Source: Populus alba (Eukaryota; Streptophyta; Magnoliopsida; Malpighiales; Salicaceae). Taken from it: a stretch of 64,000 nucleotides of DNA. Position numbers and translations under genes: made by a program. The notes below the pieces were generated by a model that searched no databases, had not been told where the DNA came from, and worked only from the letters and a program-made list of their open reading frames with translations. Location: the NCBI RefSeq assembly GCF_005239225.2, contig NC_133299.1, positions 15,549,154-15,613,153 of the forward strand. Direction: 5' to 3'. The number at the start of each line of letters is the position of its first letter. Position 1 is the stretch's first letter. This document shows, in pieces, positions 25,867 through 37,343 of the stretch.

Positions 25867-28800
25867 TCAAGCGTAATATTTCCTTACAGAGTCAGAATTC
25901 ACGGGCCTAACTAGATCTTCTCCATCCATTCTAGACAATAACAAAGCTCCTCCTGAGAATGCTTTCTTCACCACGTAAGGCCTTTCATAGTTAGGCGCCC
26001 ATTTACTCTGATCTTCTCCAGGTAAAGACAATGTTTTCTTCAGTACAAGATCTCCTTCGTGGAATCCTCGTGGTCGAACCTTCTTGTCATATGATTTAGC
26101 CATCCTTCTTTGGTAGAGTTGATGATGATAGATTATGGCTATCCTCTTTTCACTGATCAGATTCAGCTGTTCATATCTAACTTTTACCCATTCTACCTCT
26201 TCTAGCTTAGAGTCTAACAACACTCTCAATAATGGGATTTCCACTTCTAAAGGCATCACCGACTCCATTTTGTATACCAACATGTACGGGGTGGCTCCTG
26301 TTGAGGTTCAAACTGCGGTGCGATATGCGTGAAGGGCAAATGGCAACATATCATGCCAATCCTTATAGGTGACTACCATCTTCTAAATAATCTTTTTGGC
26401 ATTCTTGTTAGCAGCTTCTACCGCACCATTCATCTTTGGTCTATATGGCGAAGAATTGGAATGCTTGATTTTCCATTTAGTGCAGAGCTCTATTATCATC
26501 TTGTCGTTGAAATTCTGGGCATTATCAATTATAATCTTTTCTGATGGACCATACCGACATATCAAATCTCTCTCAATAAATTTCTTCACCACTTTTTACG
26601 TCACATGAGCAAATGACCCGGCTTCTACCCATTTTGTGAAGTAGTCAATAGCCACGAGAATAAACCTATGACCATTGCTGGCTTTTGGGTTTACAGGTCC
26701 AATCACATCAATTCCCCACATTGCGAAGGGCCATGGAGATGTCAAGTTAAACAGAGGAGCCGAAGGGGCATTGATTTTGTCACTGTATACTTGGCACTTA
26801 TGACATTTTCGGACATAGTTGATGCAATCCTTCTCTAATGTCATCCAGAAGTAATCGACTCTTTGTATCTTCCTAGAAATCACATGTCCACTAGCATGGG
26901 TTGAGCAAATCCCTTCATAGACTTCCTGTAACGTGCTTTTTGCCTCGAATTTATCCAAACATCTCAACAAAGTCCCTTCAGATGATTTTTTTATACAAAA
27001 TCTCCCCATCAAGATAAAAATCCATTGCCAACCTCCTCAAGGTCTTCTTGTCGATTTTGAATGCCCCCATGGGATATGCCTGGTTTTGGATGAAATTCAT
27101 GATATCATAGTACCAAGGGTTTCCATCCACTTCTTTTTCGACTGAGCAGCAATGAGTTGGGTTATTTTTGATATTGATGTGTACCGGCTGTACTTGTGCC
27201 CAAAGTCTATCTTGGCCATAGATGCTAGTGTGGCCAAAGCATCTGCAAACTGGTTTCCTTCCCTTCCCAGATGGGTGAACTCTATTTCCTCAAATTCTCT
27301 AGCCAGCTTAGACAAGTATTCTTGGTAAGGCCTTAACTTCTCTTCCTTGGTTTGCCATTCTCCTTTTACTTGGCAAATGATCAGCATTGAGTCTCCATAC
27401 ACATCTATCTTTTTGATGTTCATTTCTAATGCAGCCTTTAAACCAAGAATGCAAGTTTTATACTCAGCCGTGTTGTTGGTGCACCCGAACTGCAGCTTAA
27501 TTGAAACCGGATACTGCTTCTTATCAGGAGAGATTATCACTGCACCAGCTCCGTTACCACATACATTTATAGCACCATCAAAGTACATAACCCACCAATC
27601 TGATTTCTCTTCCTCGATTGCAAGCACATCTTCATCGGGAAAGTCAAAGTTTAACGACTCATAATCTTCCATAGCATGGTCAGCCAAGTGATCGGCAATA
27701 ACACTCCCTTTCACGGCTTTCCTTGTCATATATACTATGTCATGCTCGGCCAATAGAACTTGCCATCTTGCAAATCGACTAGATAGATAGGGCTTTTCAC
27801 AAATGTACCTCAACGGGTCTAATTTGGAAATTAACCATGTAGTGTGATACAACATATACTGACGTAATCTCTTTGTAGCCCATGTTAGTGTGCAACATAG
27901 CTTCTCAATCATAGTATACCTAGACTCACATTCCGTGAACATCTTGCTTAGGTAATAAATGGCCCTTTCCTTCCTTCCAGTTTCATCATGTTGCCCAAGC
28001 ACATATCCCATTGCCGTTTCGGTTACTGTTAGGTACAATATCAATGGCCTTTCTGGTATAGGAGGAACAAGCAGAGGTGGATTTAGCAAGTACTGCTTGA
28101 TTTTCTTAAAAGCCTCATCACACTCTTCATTCTATATTCCAGGGTTCTTCTTCCTTAACAAACGAAAGATCGGGTCACAAGTCGTGGTTAATTGGGATAT
28201 AAACCGAGCAATGTAATTCAACCTTCCTAAAAACCTCTCACCCCCTTATTAGTCTTAGGGGGTGGCATAAATTGAATAGTCTTTACTTTTTCAGGATCCA
28301 CTTCTATCCCTTTGTCACTCACCACAAATCCCAACAACTTACCGGATTTCACCCCGAATGAACACTTTGTTAGGTTAAGCCTCAACTTATATTTCCTTAG
28401 CCTTTCAAATAATTTCTTCAATATTTGGACATGATTCTATCCCTCTTTAGATTTAGCAATCATGTCATCCACGTATACTTCAATCTCTTTGTGCATCATG
28501 TCGTGGAACAAAGTCACCATAGCCCTTCGGTAGGTGGCCCCAGCATTCTTTAAACCAAATGGCATGATTTTGTAGCAAAAGGTTCCCCATGGTGTTACAA
28601 AGGTTGTCTTCTCCTTATCCTCTTGCGCCATTTTTATTTGATTGTAGCCTGAAAACCTATCCATGAAGGAATATGTGGAGTTGTGTGCTGTATTATCAAC
28701 TAACATAACTATGTGTGGTAAAGGGAAATTATCTTTAGGGCTAGCCCGATTTAAGTCCCCGAAGTCCACACAAACTCTGATTTTACCTTCCTTTTATGGT

Positions 28801-29296
28801 ACCACCACTATGTTTGACACCCATTGTGGATACTTGACTACTTCCAAAAAACCAACGTTCCATAGTTTTTCAATTTCTGCCTTTACTTTGATTAAGATCT
28901 CCGGATGAGTTCTCCTTAACTTTTGCTTAATCGGCTTGCATCCTTCCACCAACGGTATCCTATGTACTACAATGTCTATATCCAAACCAGCCATATCCTC
29001 GTAAGACCAGGCAAAGACATCTATGTAATCTCGGAGTAGTGTAATCAACTCTTTCTTCGCTTCAGGGGTGATCAAAGTCCCTATTTTCAGCTCTCGTTTG
29101 ATTTCTTCATTGCCTACATTTATGGTTTAAAGTTCCTTTTTAGCGGGCCTCCAAGCTTGTTCGTGCTGTTCTATTAATTTTATGAATTCCCATATATTTT
29201 TCTCCTCCCATTCCTCATCTTCTACAACTATTATATATTCTTTAAAGTTTGGTCATTCATTCTCAATGTAAAGTGCAGGTATTGTTGTGGAGGTTC
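25867..29296 (-). pseudogene. pol remnant, copy 1 (RT, RNase H, integrase)
   Basis: On the minus strand this is reverse transcriptase followed by RNase H and integrase. RT motifs include VHRIPLVEGCKP, MPFGLKNAGATY and the catalytic YVDD (about 28,465). RNase H has YFDGA, NNTAEY and YGDS (27,240-27,590). Integrase has the zinc-binding CHKCQV and the DDE residues in GIDVIGP, IIDNAQNF and NGAVEAAN (26,390-26,880). The C terminus PVNSDSVRKYYA ends at 25,867. It is broken by stops or shifts at about 26,383, 26,593, 28,437 and 28,791 among others, so it is non-functional. It is near-identical, apart from scattered changes, to 33,858-37,115. Confidence 0.9.
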
Positions 29297-29514
29297 CTGA
29301 AAGCGAAAAGTGATGTGTAAATACATAGTAAGACATCAAGATGAATTTTTAAGATGTATGATCTCATTAAAAGCAAAAGATTGGCTAAAAAACAAAATAA
29401 AATCCAATTGACATCTTGAGCCTCGATTGTCAATGAATAAAAAAAAAAACAAAAACAAAAAAAGGCAAACAACATAGATAAAATTATAATCCAACAATCA
29501 TTGTTGATTACATT

Positions 29515-32500
29515 TTAAAAACCAATGGAGCTTCTTGGGTCTCCCAATTCTGGAACTTCTCTCCTTCGGTTAGTTTTTCGAACAAAAGTCTTGACGGTGA
29601 CTTCTTCCAAAGTGTGGATGGTTAATTGTGGCAGCTCTTCATCCCTTCTTTCGGATTCAATTTTCTCAGCAAGGTCCTTGACTTGATCTTCCTTCAGAGT
29701 GTTTATGTTCATTAAAGAAAGCTTCTGAAGGAGGTTTCCATGTCCCTTATCAGGTTGCATCACATATGCGGCCTTTGGAAACGAAATCCTGATTGGAGGG
29801 ATGGCTAAGCTTTCTTCTTCAGGCTTCCTTCCTTCAATTCTAGCCATTCTTTTCTCCCTTCTTGCACCAGCAGCTCGCTTGTAATCCTCCTTCTTGGGCT
29901 TATATCCAAGCCTAAACCTCTGTTCTGCAGCTTTCAATTTGATTATATCCATCCATTCAAGCCTTCTTTTCTCAATGTCATATAGGAAAGGAATCTCGTG
30001 TTTCAAAAAGCTTTTAGCGGCCATTTTGGTGGCCTCTGAGATTTCTGGCTTCCTCACCACATTGTTCTTGGGCACCCACTTAGTATTCACAACCTCAAAT
30101 GCATGAAGGTTTCTATCCTTACAATCTTCAGCTTCAATGAATGGAACCGCCAACATTTCTTACCATTTGATATAGTCTCCTCAGCTTAACAGTAACTAGG
30201 ACACCATTGGCAATGTACTTCTTAACATTGATGTAGCGAGAACAGGTGACAGCTCCCGCGGAATGTATCCATGACCTTCCTATCAACAACATTGTTATAG
30301 GAAAGGGGGGATATCCATCACTTGAAGGTTACTAGAAAGACTTGTGGAACCCACAGCCTTAGTTTGACCTCAATTGTCCCTATCACTTGCCCTTGTGAGC
30401 CATCGTCGCTCTAGCCGTCATTACACTGGTTTTCATGTGTGAGAGGATTCTTACCGGCATTTCATCCAGCATATGCCTTAGGTAAACACATTAAGGGCCG
30501 AACCGTTAAATGAGAACCTTACCGATGCAGACGAAATTTGCACCGGACCGTGACATATAAGGCGCTTTTATGTCTAGTTCCTTAGCGTCAAGTTCATTCT
30601 TTCGTTGAAATATAAGTAATTGGTAGTATGGATCCTCTCCTACTAGATGCCTCCATTAGTCTTTTGTTCGAATATTCTTCGGGTACGTAGGCCTCATTCA
30701 GTACTTTTGCAAAGCATTACGATGCGTCTCGGAGTTGACAAGTATTAATGACAGATGGAGATCTTGGCAGGAGGTCTTCTTCATACTGATCCACTATACA
30801 GTACTCACTTATGCTTTATCAATTTCAGGAACTCATTTTTGTTTCTTCCTCAGTCACAGGTTTATTCACCTCAAACTCTTTATCGAGGTCCAACACCTCC
30901 TTCCTTTAGCCTTTTCCTTTGTTTCTCTAGTTCTTCAGGTGTGAAACAAACGACCCATTTCGAGTTAAGCCCACTCTATCTCATGTTCGGTAAACAGCGG
31001 CAAAGGAGTTTTATAGCTGAGGTATAACCATTCAAATCCTCCAGGCATCACTCCATAGCTCTTACTTTGTTTTCATATGAGGGCTTAGTTATAAACAATT
31101 TTGAGAGCCCTATTACTGTTGATTGGACTCTACATTTCCCTTGATTCTCATCATCTCGATCTCTTCATTATCTCTTTTAGCCTCAATCCTTTAGCTCTCC
31201 TAAGTCAGGCATTCTCGCAACCTTTTGTGAAAACTTTTAATTTTTGGCCATTCATCAAGTGATGCCTTTCTTTTTATGGAAATGGGCCAAAATTCATTTT
31301 CCCTCACGTAATATTCTGATCGGTTTCTCCAAATGTCCAGATTGTAGGCAACATTCTCATACAGGCTTGCCAAATGGTCACTTTTAACACCCTTCTCCTT
31401 TGCTACAGCCTCCATAGTATTCACTCACTACACTACAACATGTTGGGTAAAGGGTTTTGAATTCCATTAGGCAATCTCAAAAGTGACCCATCTGATTTTG
31501 ATAAGTTGTGATACCCTCTTCTTAAAAGCTATGCAGTTTTCGATTGCTTGACCGTTATTACTCAGCATGCGTATTCACAAGATCAACTCGGGGTTGTACC
31601 AGTTAGCGGAAAAAAGTGGTTGCATAGTGGTAGTTGCGTAAGGGAGTTATTCCGTCCAATACTTAGCAATTGCATATGACTCTTTAGGTCATTGGCAAGG
31701 TGCGTAATTGTTCTTCTGGTTGTCGTTCATCCCTCATTTGGTATAATTTTTTGGTTATTCGCGTCCGGGAATTTTTATTTTTGGGGATGGAGGGTTTGGA
31801 AATTAATGCTCGTGATTTGGGAGGTAAGTGTTTGCGTTAAGTTTTTAGTAGTTTTTTTCTTTCCCTTGGTACCTGCCTTCTAAGTTTATTACCTCAATTC
31901 CTTTTATTTCCCAAAAAAAACCCTTTTTCTCTATAGGCTCTTGCAATTTCTCCCCACTTTGAATTCCTTGGCTCAATCCTTTCAGCAATTCGCCACAACA
32001 TCATAGAAATGCTGGGCTGAGCTACCCATAAGGCTCGTAATTATGGGGCCCTAAATAGTTTGCAAACAATGTCACCATCTCCGTTTCTATTAGTTGGAAG
32101 GTTGTACCATTGATAGCTTGTCTCGCCACTTTGAAGCATAAGCCCTCACCAACTCTTGAGTCCTTTCCCATGGTAATCAAACTGGTCCTATCAGAGCAAT
32201 CTCAAGATGAACTTGTATTGCTTAAGAAAGCAATTGCCAGTCCGTGCCATTTCCTTATCCTAGCATTTGTCCAACCTCATACCAGCTGAGGACCGATACC
32301 TGTCAGGCTATCTTGGGAAGAGTAAATAACAATTATGGGATCAACGTGGATAACTTCTGCCATTCTTGTTATAGTAGGAACGAAGATGGGTTTTTTAGAC
32401 ATTTCCATTTGGTATACTTTAACAAACTCCGACACTCTGAACTATTTGGAATTACGATTTTAGGCCACCAAACAACTTCAGCGGCCCCTAATGGATTAAA

Positions 32501-32850
32501 TAAATCATTTCCTTCAACTGCCCTTAGCCTTTCTCTAGTGCAGTCCCACTTATCATACCCTTCATGATAGAGAATTTGACGTCACGTGAATCCTCGTTTG
32601 TTAAATCCACTATGTAATAGGATGGATAGGTCGAGTGGACAGGATGCTGCTTTATTTGGTGTATTTTGGCCCCACGTTTAATAGGTGCGACAGGAATTTT
32701 GAGTTGCTGCTTGGGCTTCATCAGGTTAGTAGACGTTTCTCTCTCTATCTCTGGCTCTTAACATTTTTGCTCTAACATACTGGTTTAGTAATGGATTATG
32801 AGAGAAAAATGCGATGATTGTGATAAAAATGCTTTGTTCATTGGGTAGGA
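29515..32850 (-). pseudogene. gag-protease remnant, copy 1 (error-rich)
   Basis: Counterpart of 37,329-40,588. The 3' part, 29,515-30,156, is an open frame (213 codons) matching the C-terminal part of the gag-protease ORF. Upstream of about 30,150 the similarity to copy 2 continues at base level, but the frame is destroyed by many 1-3 base insertions, about 94 extra bases over 3.2 kb. That pattern resembles uncorrected sequencing error more than evolution. The zinc knuckle and aspartic protease region seen intact in copy 2 cannot be read here. Confidence 0.8.
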
Positions 32851-33070
32851 TGCACCTTTCTTGTTGAACCGAATAATAAGCCACCACATTTATAAACATA
32901 GTTTCTCTTTGTCACATTGCTTATAGGAGTTTCGCCTTTTGAGTTGTTGTTTGCGTTGAATCATATTCACTAAGGACAGATTTTGCATAAGAAGATGGGT
33001 CAACGCCCTTTTCATTAATGCTTTTTGATAAGATTTATTACATTTAGAGAAATAAAAAGAAATACAAATG

Positions 33071-33357
33071 TTAATTCCCTTTCCTCTATAACATCTTTAG
33101 CTAAAGGTAAGAGCAAAGTCGCGTTCTCAATCTTCCCTAAAAGCATCGTCTGTTCAGCTTAGAGCTTCGATGATAGCCGAATGATGTCTCCTCCCACATT
33201 TCGCGCATTGATTCCAATAAATTCGAACATGTGCAGTACTTCGGTTCCCTTTGCTCATTTCGTGTCTTTGCGTCATCTTTTCTATGGCAGCAAACATGTT
33301 TGGTTTTGGTTTAAAAGCAGTTTGTTGTGCGATTTGATCCACTCTCTTGCTTTTTTT
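33071..33357 (-). pseudogene. ORF1 3' fragment, copy 1
   Basis: Aligns with about 40,808-41,090, the end of the coiled-coil ORF1 of copy 2. It shares the block ttcgcgcattgattc and the gatttgatcc anchor (33,331). It is riddled with small indels and then runs into the N gap. Nothing of the 5' part of ORF1 or an LTR is present on this side. Confidence 0.75.
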
Positions 33358-33857
33358 NNNNNNNNNNNNNNNNNNNNNNNNNNNNNNNNNNNNNNNNNNN
33401 NNNNNNNNNNNNNNNNNNNNNNNNNNNNNNNNNNNNNNNNNNNNNNNNNNNNNNNNNNNNNNNNNNNNNNNNNNNNNNNNNNNNNNNNNNNNNNNNNNNN
33501 NNNNNNNNNNNNNNNNNNNNNNNNNNNNNNNNNNNNNNNNNNNNNNNNNNNNNNNNNNNNNNNNNNNNNNNNNNNNNNNNNNNNNNNNNNNNNNNNNNNN
33601 NNNNNNNNNNNNNNNNNNNNNNNNNNNNNNNNNNNNNNNNNNNNNNNNNNNNNNNNNNNNNNNNNNNNNNNNNNNNNNNNNNNNNNNNNNNNNNNNNNNN
33701 NNNNNNNNNNNNNNNNNNNNNNNNNNNNNNNNNNNNNNNNNNNNNNNNNNNNNNNNNNNNNNNNNNNNNNNNNNNNNNNNNNNNNNNNNNNNNNNNNNNN
33801 NNNNNNNNNNNNNNNNNNNNNNNNNNNNNNNNNNNNNNNNNNNNNNNNNNNNNNNNN
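33358..33857. other. Assembly gap of exactly 500 N
   Basis: A run of N from 33,358 to 33,857. The round length suggests a placeholder, not a measured size. The left side stops within ORF1 of copy 1 and the right side starts within the C-terminal end of pol of copy 2. If the two copies are linked as in normal elements, one LTR and several kb of flanks are missing here. Confidence 0.99.
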
Positions 33858-36800
33858 ACAAGATCTCCTTCGTGGAATCCTCGTGGTCGAACCTCTTGTC
33901 ATATGATTTAAGCCATCCTTCTTTGGTAGAGTTGATGATGATAGATTATGGCTATCCTCTTTTCACTGATCAGATTCAGCTGTTCATATCTAACTTTTGC
34001 CCATTCTACCTCTTCTAGCTTAGAGTCTAACAACACTCTCAATGATGGGATTTCCACTTCTAAAGGCATCACCGAATTTTGTATACCAACATGTACGGGG
34101 TGGCTCCTGTTGAGGTTCGAACTGCGGTGCGATATGCGTGAAGGGCAAATGGTAACATCTCATGCCAATCCTTATAGGTGACTACCATCTTCTAAATAAT
34201 CTTTTTGGCATTCTTGTTAACAGCTTCTACCGCACCATTCATCTTTGGTCTATATGGCGAAGAATTGGAATGCTTGATTTTCCATTTAGTGCAGAGCTCT
34301 ATAATCATCTTGTCATTGAAATTCTGGGCATTATCAATTATAATCTTTTTTGATGGACCATACCGACATATCAAATCTCTCTCAATAAATTTCTTCACCA
34401 CTTTTTGCGTCACTTGAGCAAATGACCCGGCTTCTACCCATTTTGTGAAGTAGTCAATAGCCACGAGAATAAACCTATGACAATTGCTGGCTTTTGGGTT
34501 TACAGGTCCAATCACATCAATTCCCCACATTACGAAGGGCCATGGAGATGTCAAGTTAAACAGAGGAGTCGGAGGGGCATTGATTTTGTCACTGTATACT
34601 TGGCACTTATGACATTTTCGGACATAGTTGATGCAATCCTTCTCTAATGTCATCTAGAAGTAACCGACTCTTTGTATCTTCCTAGCCATCACATGTCCAC
34701 TAGCATGGGTTGAGCAAATCCCTTCATGGACTTCCTGTAACGTGCTTTTTGCCTCGAATTCATCCAAACATCTCAACAAAGTCCCGTCAGATATTTTTTT
34801 ATACAAAATCTCCCCATCAAGATAAAAATCCATTGCCAACCTCCTCAAGGTCTTCTTGTCGATTTTGGATGCCCCCATGGGATATGCCTGGTTTTGGATG
34901 AAATTCATGATATCATAGTACCAAGGGTTTCCATCCACTTCTTTTTCGACTGAGCAGCAATGAGTTGGGTTATTTTTGATATTGATGTGTACCGGCTGTA
35001 CTTGTGCCCAAAGTCTATCTTGGCCATAGATGCTAGTGTGGCCAAAGCATCTGCAAACTGGTTTCCTTCCCTTCCCAGATGGGTGAACTCTATTTCCTCA
35101 AATTCTCTAGCCAGCTTAGACAGGTATTCTTGGTAAGGCCTTAACTTCTCTTCCTTGGTTTGCCATTCTCATTTTACTTGGAAAATGATCAGCATTGAGT
35201 CTCCATACACATCTATCTTTCTAATGTTCATCTCTAATGCAGCCTTTAAACCAAGAATGCAAGTTTTATACTCAGCCGTGTTGTTGGTGCACCCGAACTG
35301 CAGCTTAATGGAAACCAGATACTGCTTCTTATCAAGAGAGATTATCACTGCACCAGCTCCGTTACCACATACATTTATAGCACCATCAAAGTACATAACC
35401 CACCAATCTGATTTCTCTTCCTCGATTGCAAGCACATCTTCATCGGGAAAGTCAAAGTTTAACGACTCATAATCTTCCATAGCATGGTCAGCCAAGTGAT
35501 CGGCAATAACACTCCCTTTCATGGCTTTTCTTGTCATATATACTATGTCATGCTCGACCAATAGAACTTGCCATCTTGCAATTCGGCTAGATAGATAGGG
35601 CTTTTCATAAATGTACCTCAACGGGTCTAATTTGGAAATTAACCATGTAGTGTGATACAACATATACTAACGTAATCTCTTTGTAGCCCATGTTAGTGCG
35701 CAACATAGCTTCTCAATCACAATATACCTAGACTCACATTCCGTGAACTTCTTGCTTAGGTAATAAATGGCCCTTTCCTTCCTTCCAGTTTCATCATGTT
35801 GCCCAAGCACACATCCCATTGCCATTTCGGTTACTGTTAGGTACAATATCAATGGCCTTTATGGTATAGGAGGAACAAACAGAGGTGGATTTAGCAAGTA
35901 CTGCTTGATTTTCTCAAAAGCCTCATCACACTCTTCATTCCATATTCCAGGGTTCTTCTTCCTTAACAAACGAAAGATCGGGTCACAAGTTGTGGTTAAT
36001 TGGGATATAAACCGAGCAATGTAATTCAACATTCTTAAGAAACCTCTCACCTCCTTCTTAGTCTTAGGGGGTGGCATAGATTGAATAGTCTTTACTTTTT
36101 CAGGATCCACTTATATCCCTTTGTCACTCACCACAAATCCTAACAACTTACCGGATTTCACCCCGAATGAACACTTTGCTAGGTTAAGCCTCAACTTATA
36201 TTTCCTTAGCCTTTCAAATATTTTCTTCAATATTTGGACATGATTCTATCCCTCTTTAGATTTAGCAATCATGTCATCCACTTATACTTCAATCTCTTTG
36301 TGCATCATGTCGTGGAACAAAGTCACCATAGCCCTTTGGTAGGTGGCCCCAATATTCTTTAAACCAAATGGCATGACTTTGTAGCAAAAGGTTCCCCATG
36401 GTGTTACAAAGGTTGTCTTCTCCTTATCCTCTTGCGCCATTTTTATTTAATTATAGCTTGAAAACCCATCCATGAAGGAATATATGGAGCTGTGTGCTGT
36501 ATTATCAACTAACATAACTATGTGTGGTAAAGGGAAATTATCTTTAGGGCTAGCCCGATTTAAGTCCCTGAAGTCCACACAAACTCTGATTTTACCTTCC
36601 TTTTTAGGTACCACCACTATGTTTGACACCCATTGTGGATACTTGACTACTTCCAAAAAACCAACGTTCCATTGTTTTTCAATTTCTGCCTTTACTTTGA
36701 TTAAGATCTCTGGATGAGTTCTCCTTAACTTTTTCTTAATCGGCTTGCATCCTTCCACCAGCGGTATCCTATGTACTACAATGTCTGTATCCAAACCAGC

Positions 36801-37115
36801 CATATCCTCATAAGACCAGGCAAAGACATCTATGTAATCTCGGAGTAGTGCAATCAACTCTTCCTTCGCTCCAGGGGTGATCAAAGTCCCTATTTTCAGC
36901 TCTCGCTTGATTTCTTCATTGCCTACATTTATGGTTTCAAGTTCCTTTTTAGCGGGCCTCCAAGCTTGTTCGTGCTGTTCTATTAATTTTATGAATTCCC
37001 ATATGTTTTTCTCCTCCCATTCCTCATCTTCTACAACTACTATGTATTCTTTAAAGTTTGGCCATTCATTCTCAATGTAAAGTGCAGGTATTGTTTGTGG
37101 ATCCTCTTCAGGTTC
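33858..37115 (-). pseudogene. pol remnant, copy 2 (RT, RNase H, integrase)
   Basis: Same domain order as 25,867-29,296. The RT N-terminal half is open at 36,447-37,115 (DYIDVFAWSYEDMAGLD, VCVDFRDLNRASPKDNFPLP). The Tyr codon of the catalytic YVDD is a TAA here (36,282-36,284). RNase H motifs lie at 35,169-35,663 (YFDGA, NNTAEY, YGDS). Integrase is at 34,192-34,938 with CHKCQV, GIDVIGP and IIDNAQNF. Stops include 34,192, 34,654, 36,246 and 36,447. The pol C terminus is lost in the gap. The element cannot make a working polymerase from this copy. Confidence 0.9.
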
Positions 37116-37343
37116 CTGAAAGCGGAAAGTGATGGGTAAATACATAGTAAGATATCAAGATGAATTTTTAAAATGCATGATCTCATTAAAAGCAAAAGAT
37201 TGGCTAAAAAACAAAATAAAATCCAATTGACATCTTGAGCCTCGATTGTCAATGAATAAAAACAAAAAACAAAAACAAAAAAAAGGCAAACAACATAGAT
37301 AAAATTATAATCCAACAATCATTGTTGATTACATTTTAAAAAC
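37116..37343 (-). other. Putative retroelement intron between protease and RT
   Basis: A non-coding spacer separates the gag-protease frame from the RT frame. On the minus strand a donor (TTG then GTTTTTAAA) at 37,343 and an acceptor (CGCTTTCAG then GAACC) at 37,116 would join the frames in phase 0 with a 228-base intron. Ogre elements are known to carry an intron at this place. The same sites are kept in copy 1 (acceptor at 29,297). The exact donor is a guess. Confidence 0.4.

Noticed and set aside
33154..34018. Long open frames across 33,154-34,018 on both strands
   Set aside because: They consist almost wholly of the 500-N gap and are not real coding sequence.
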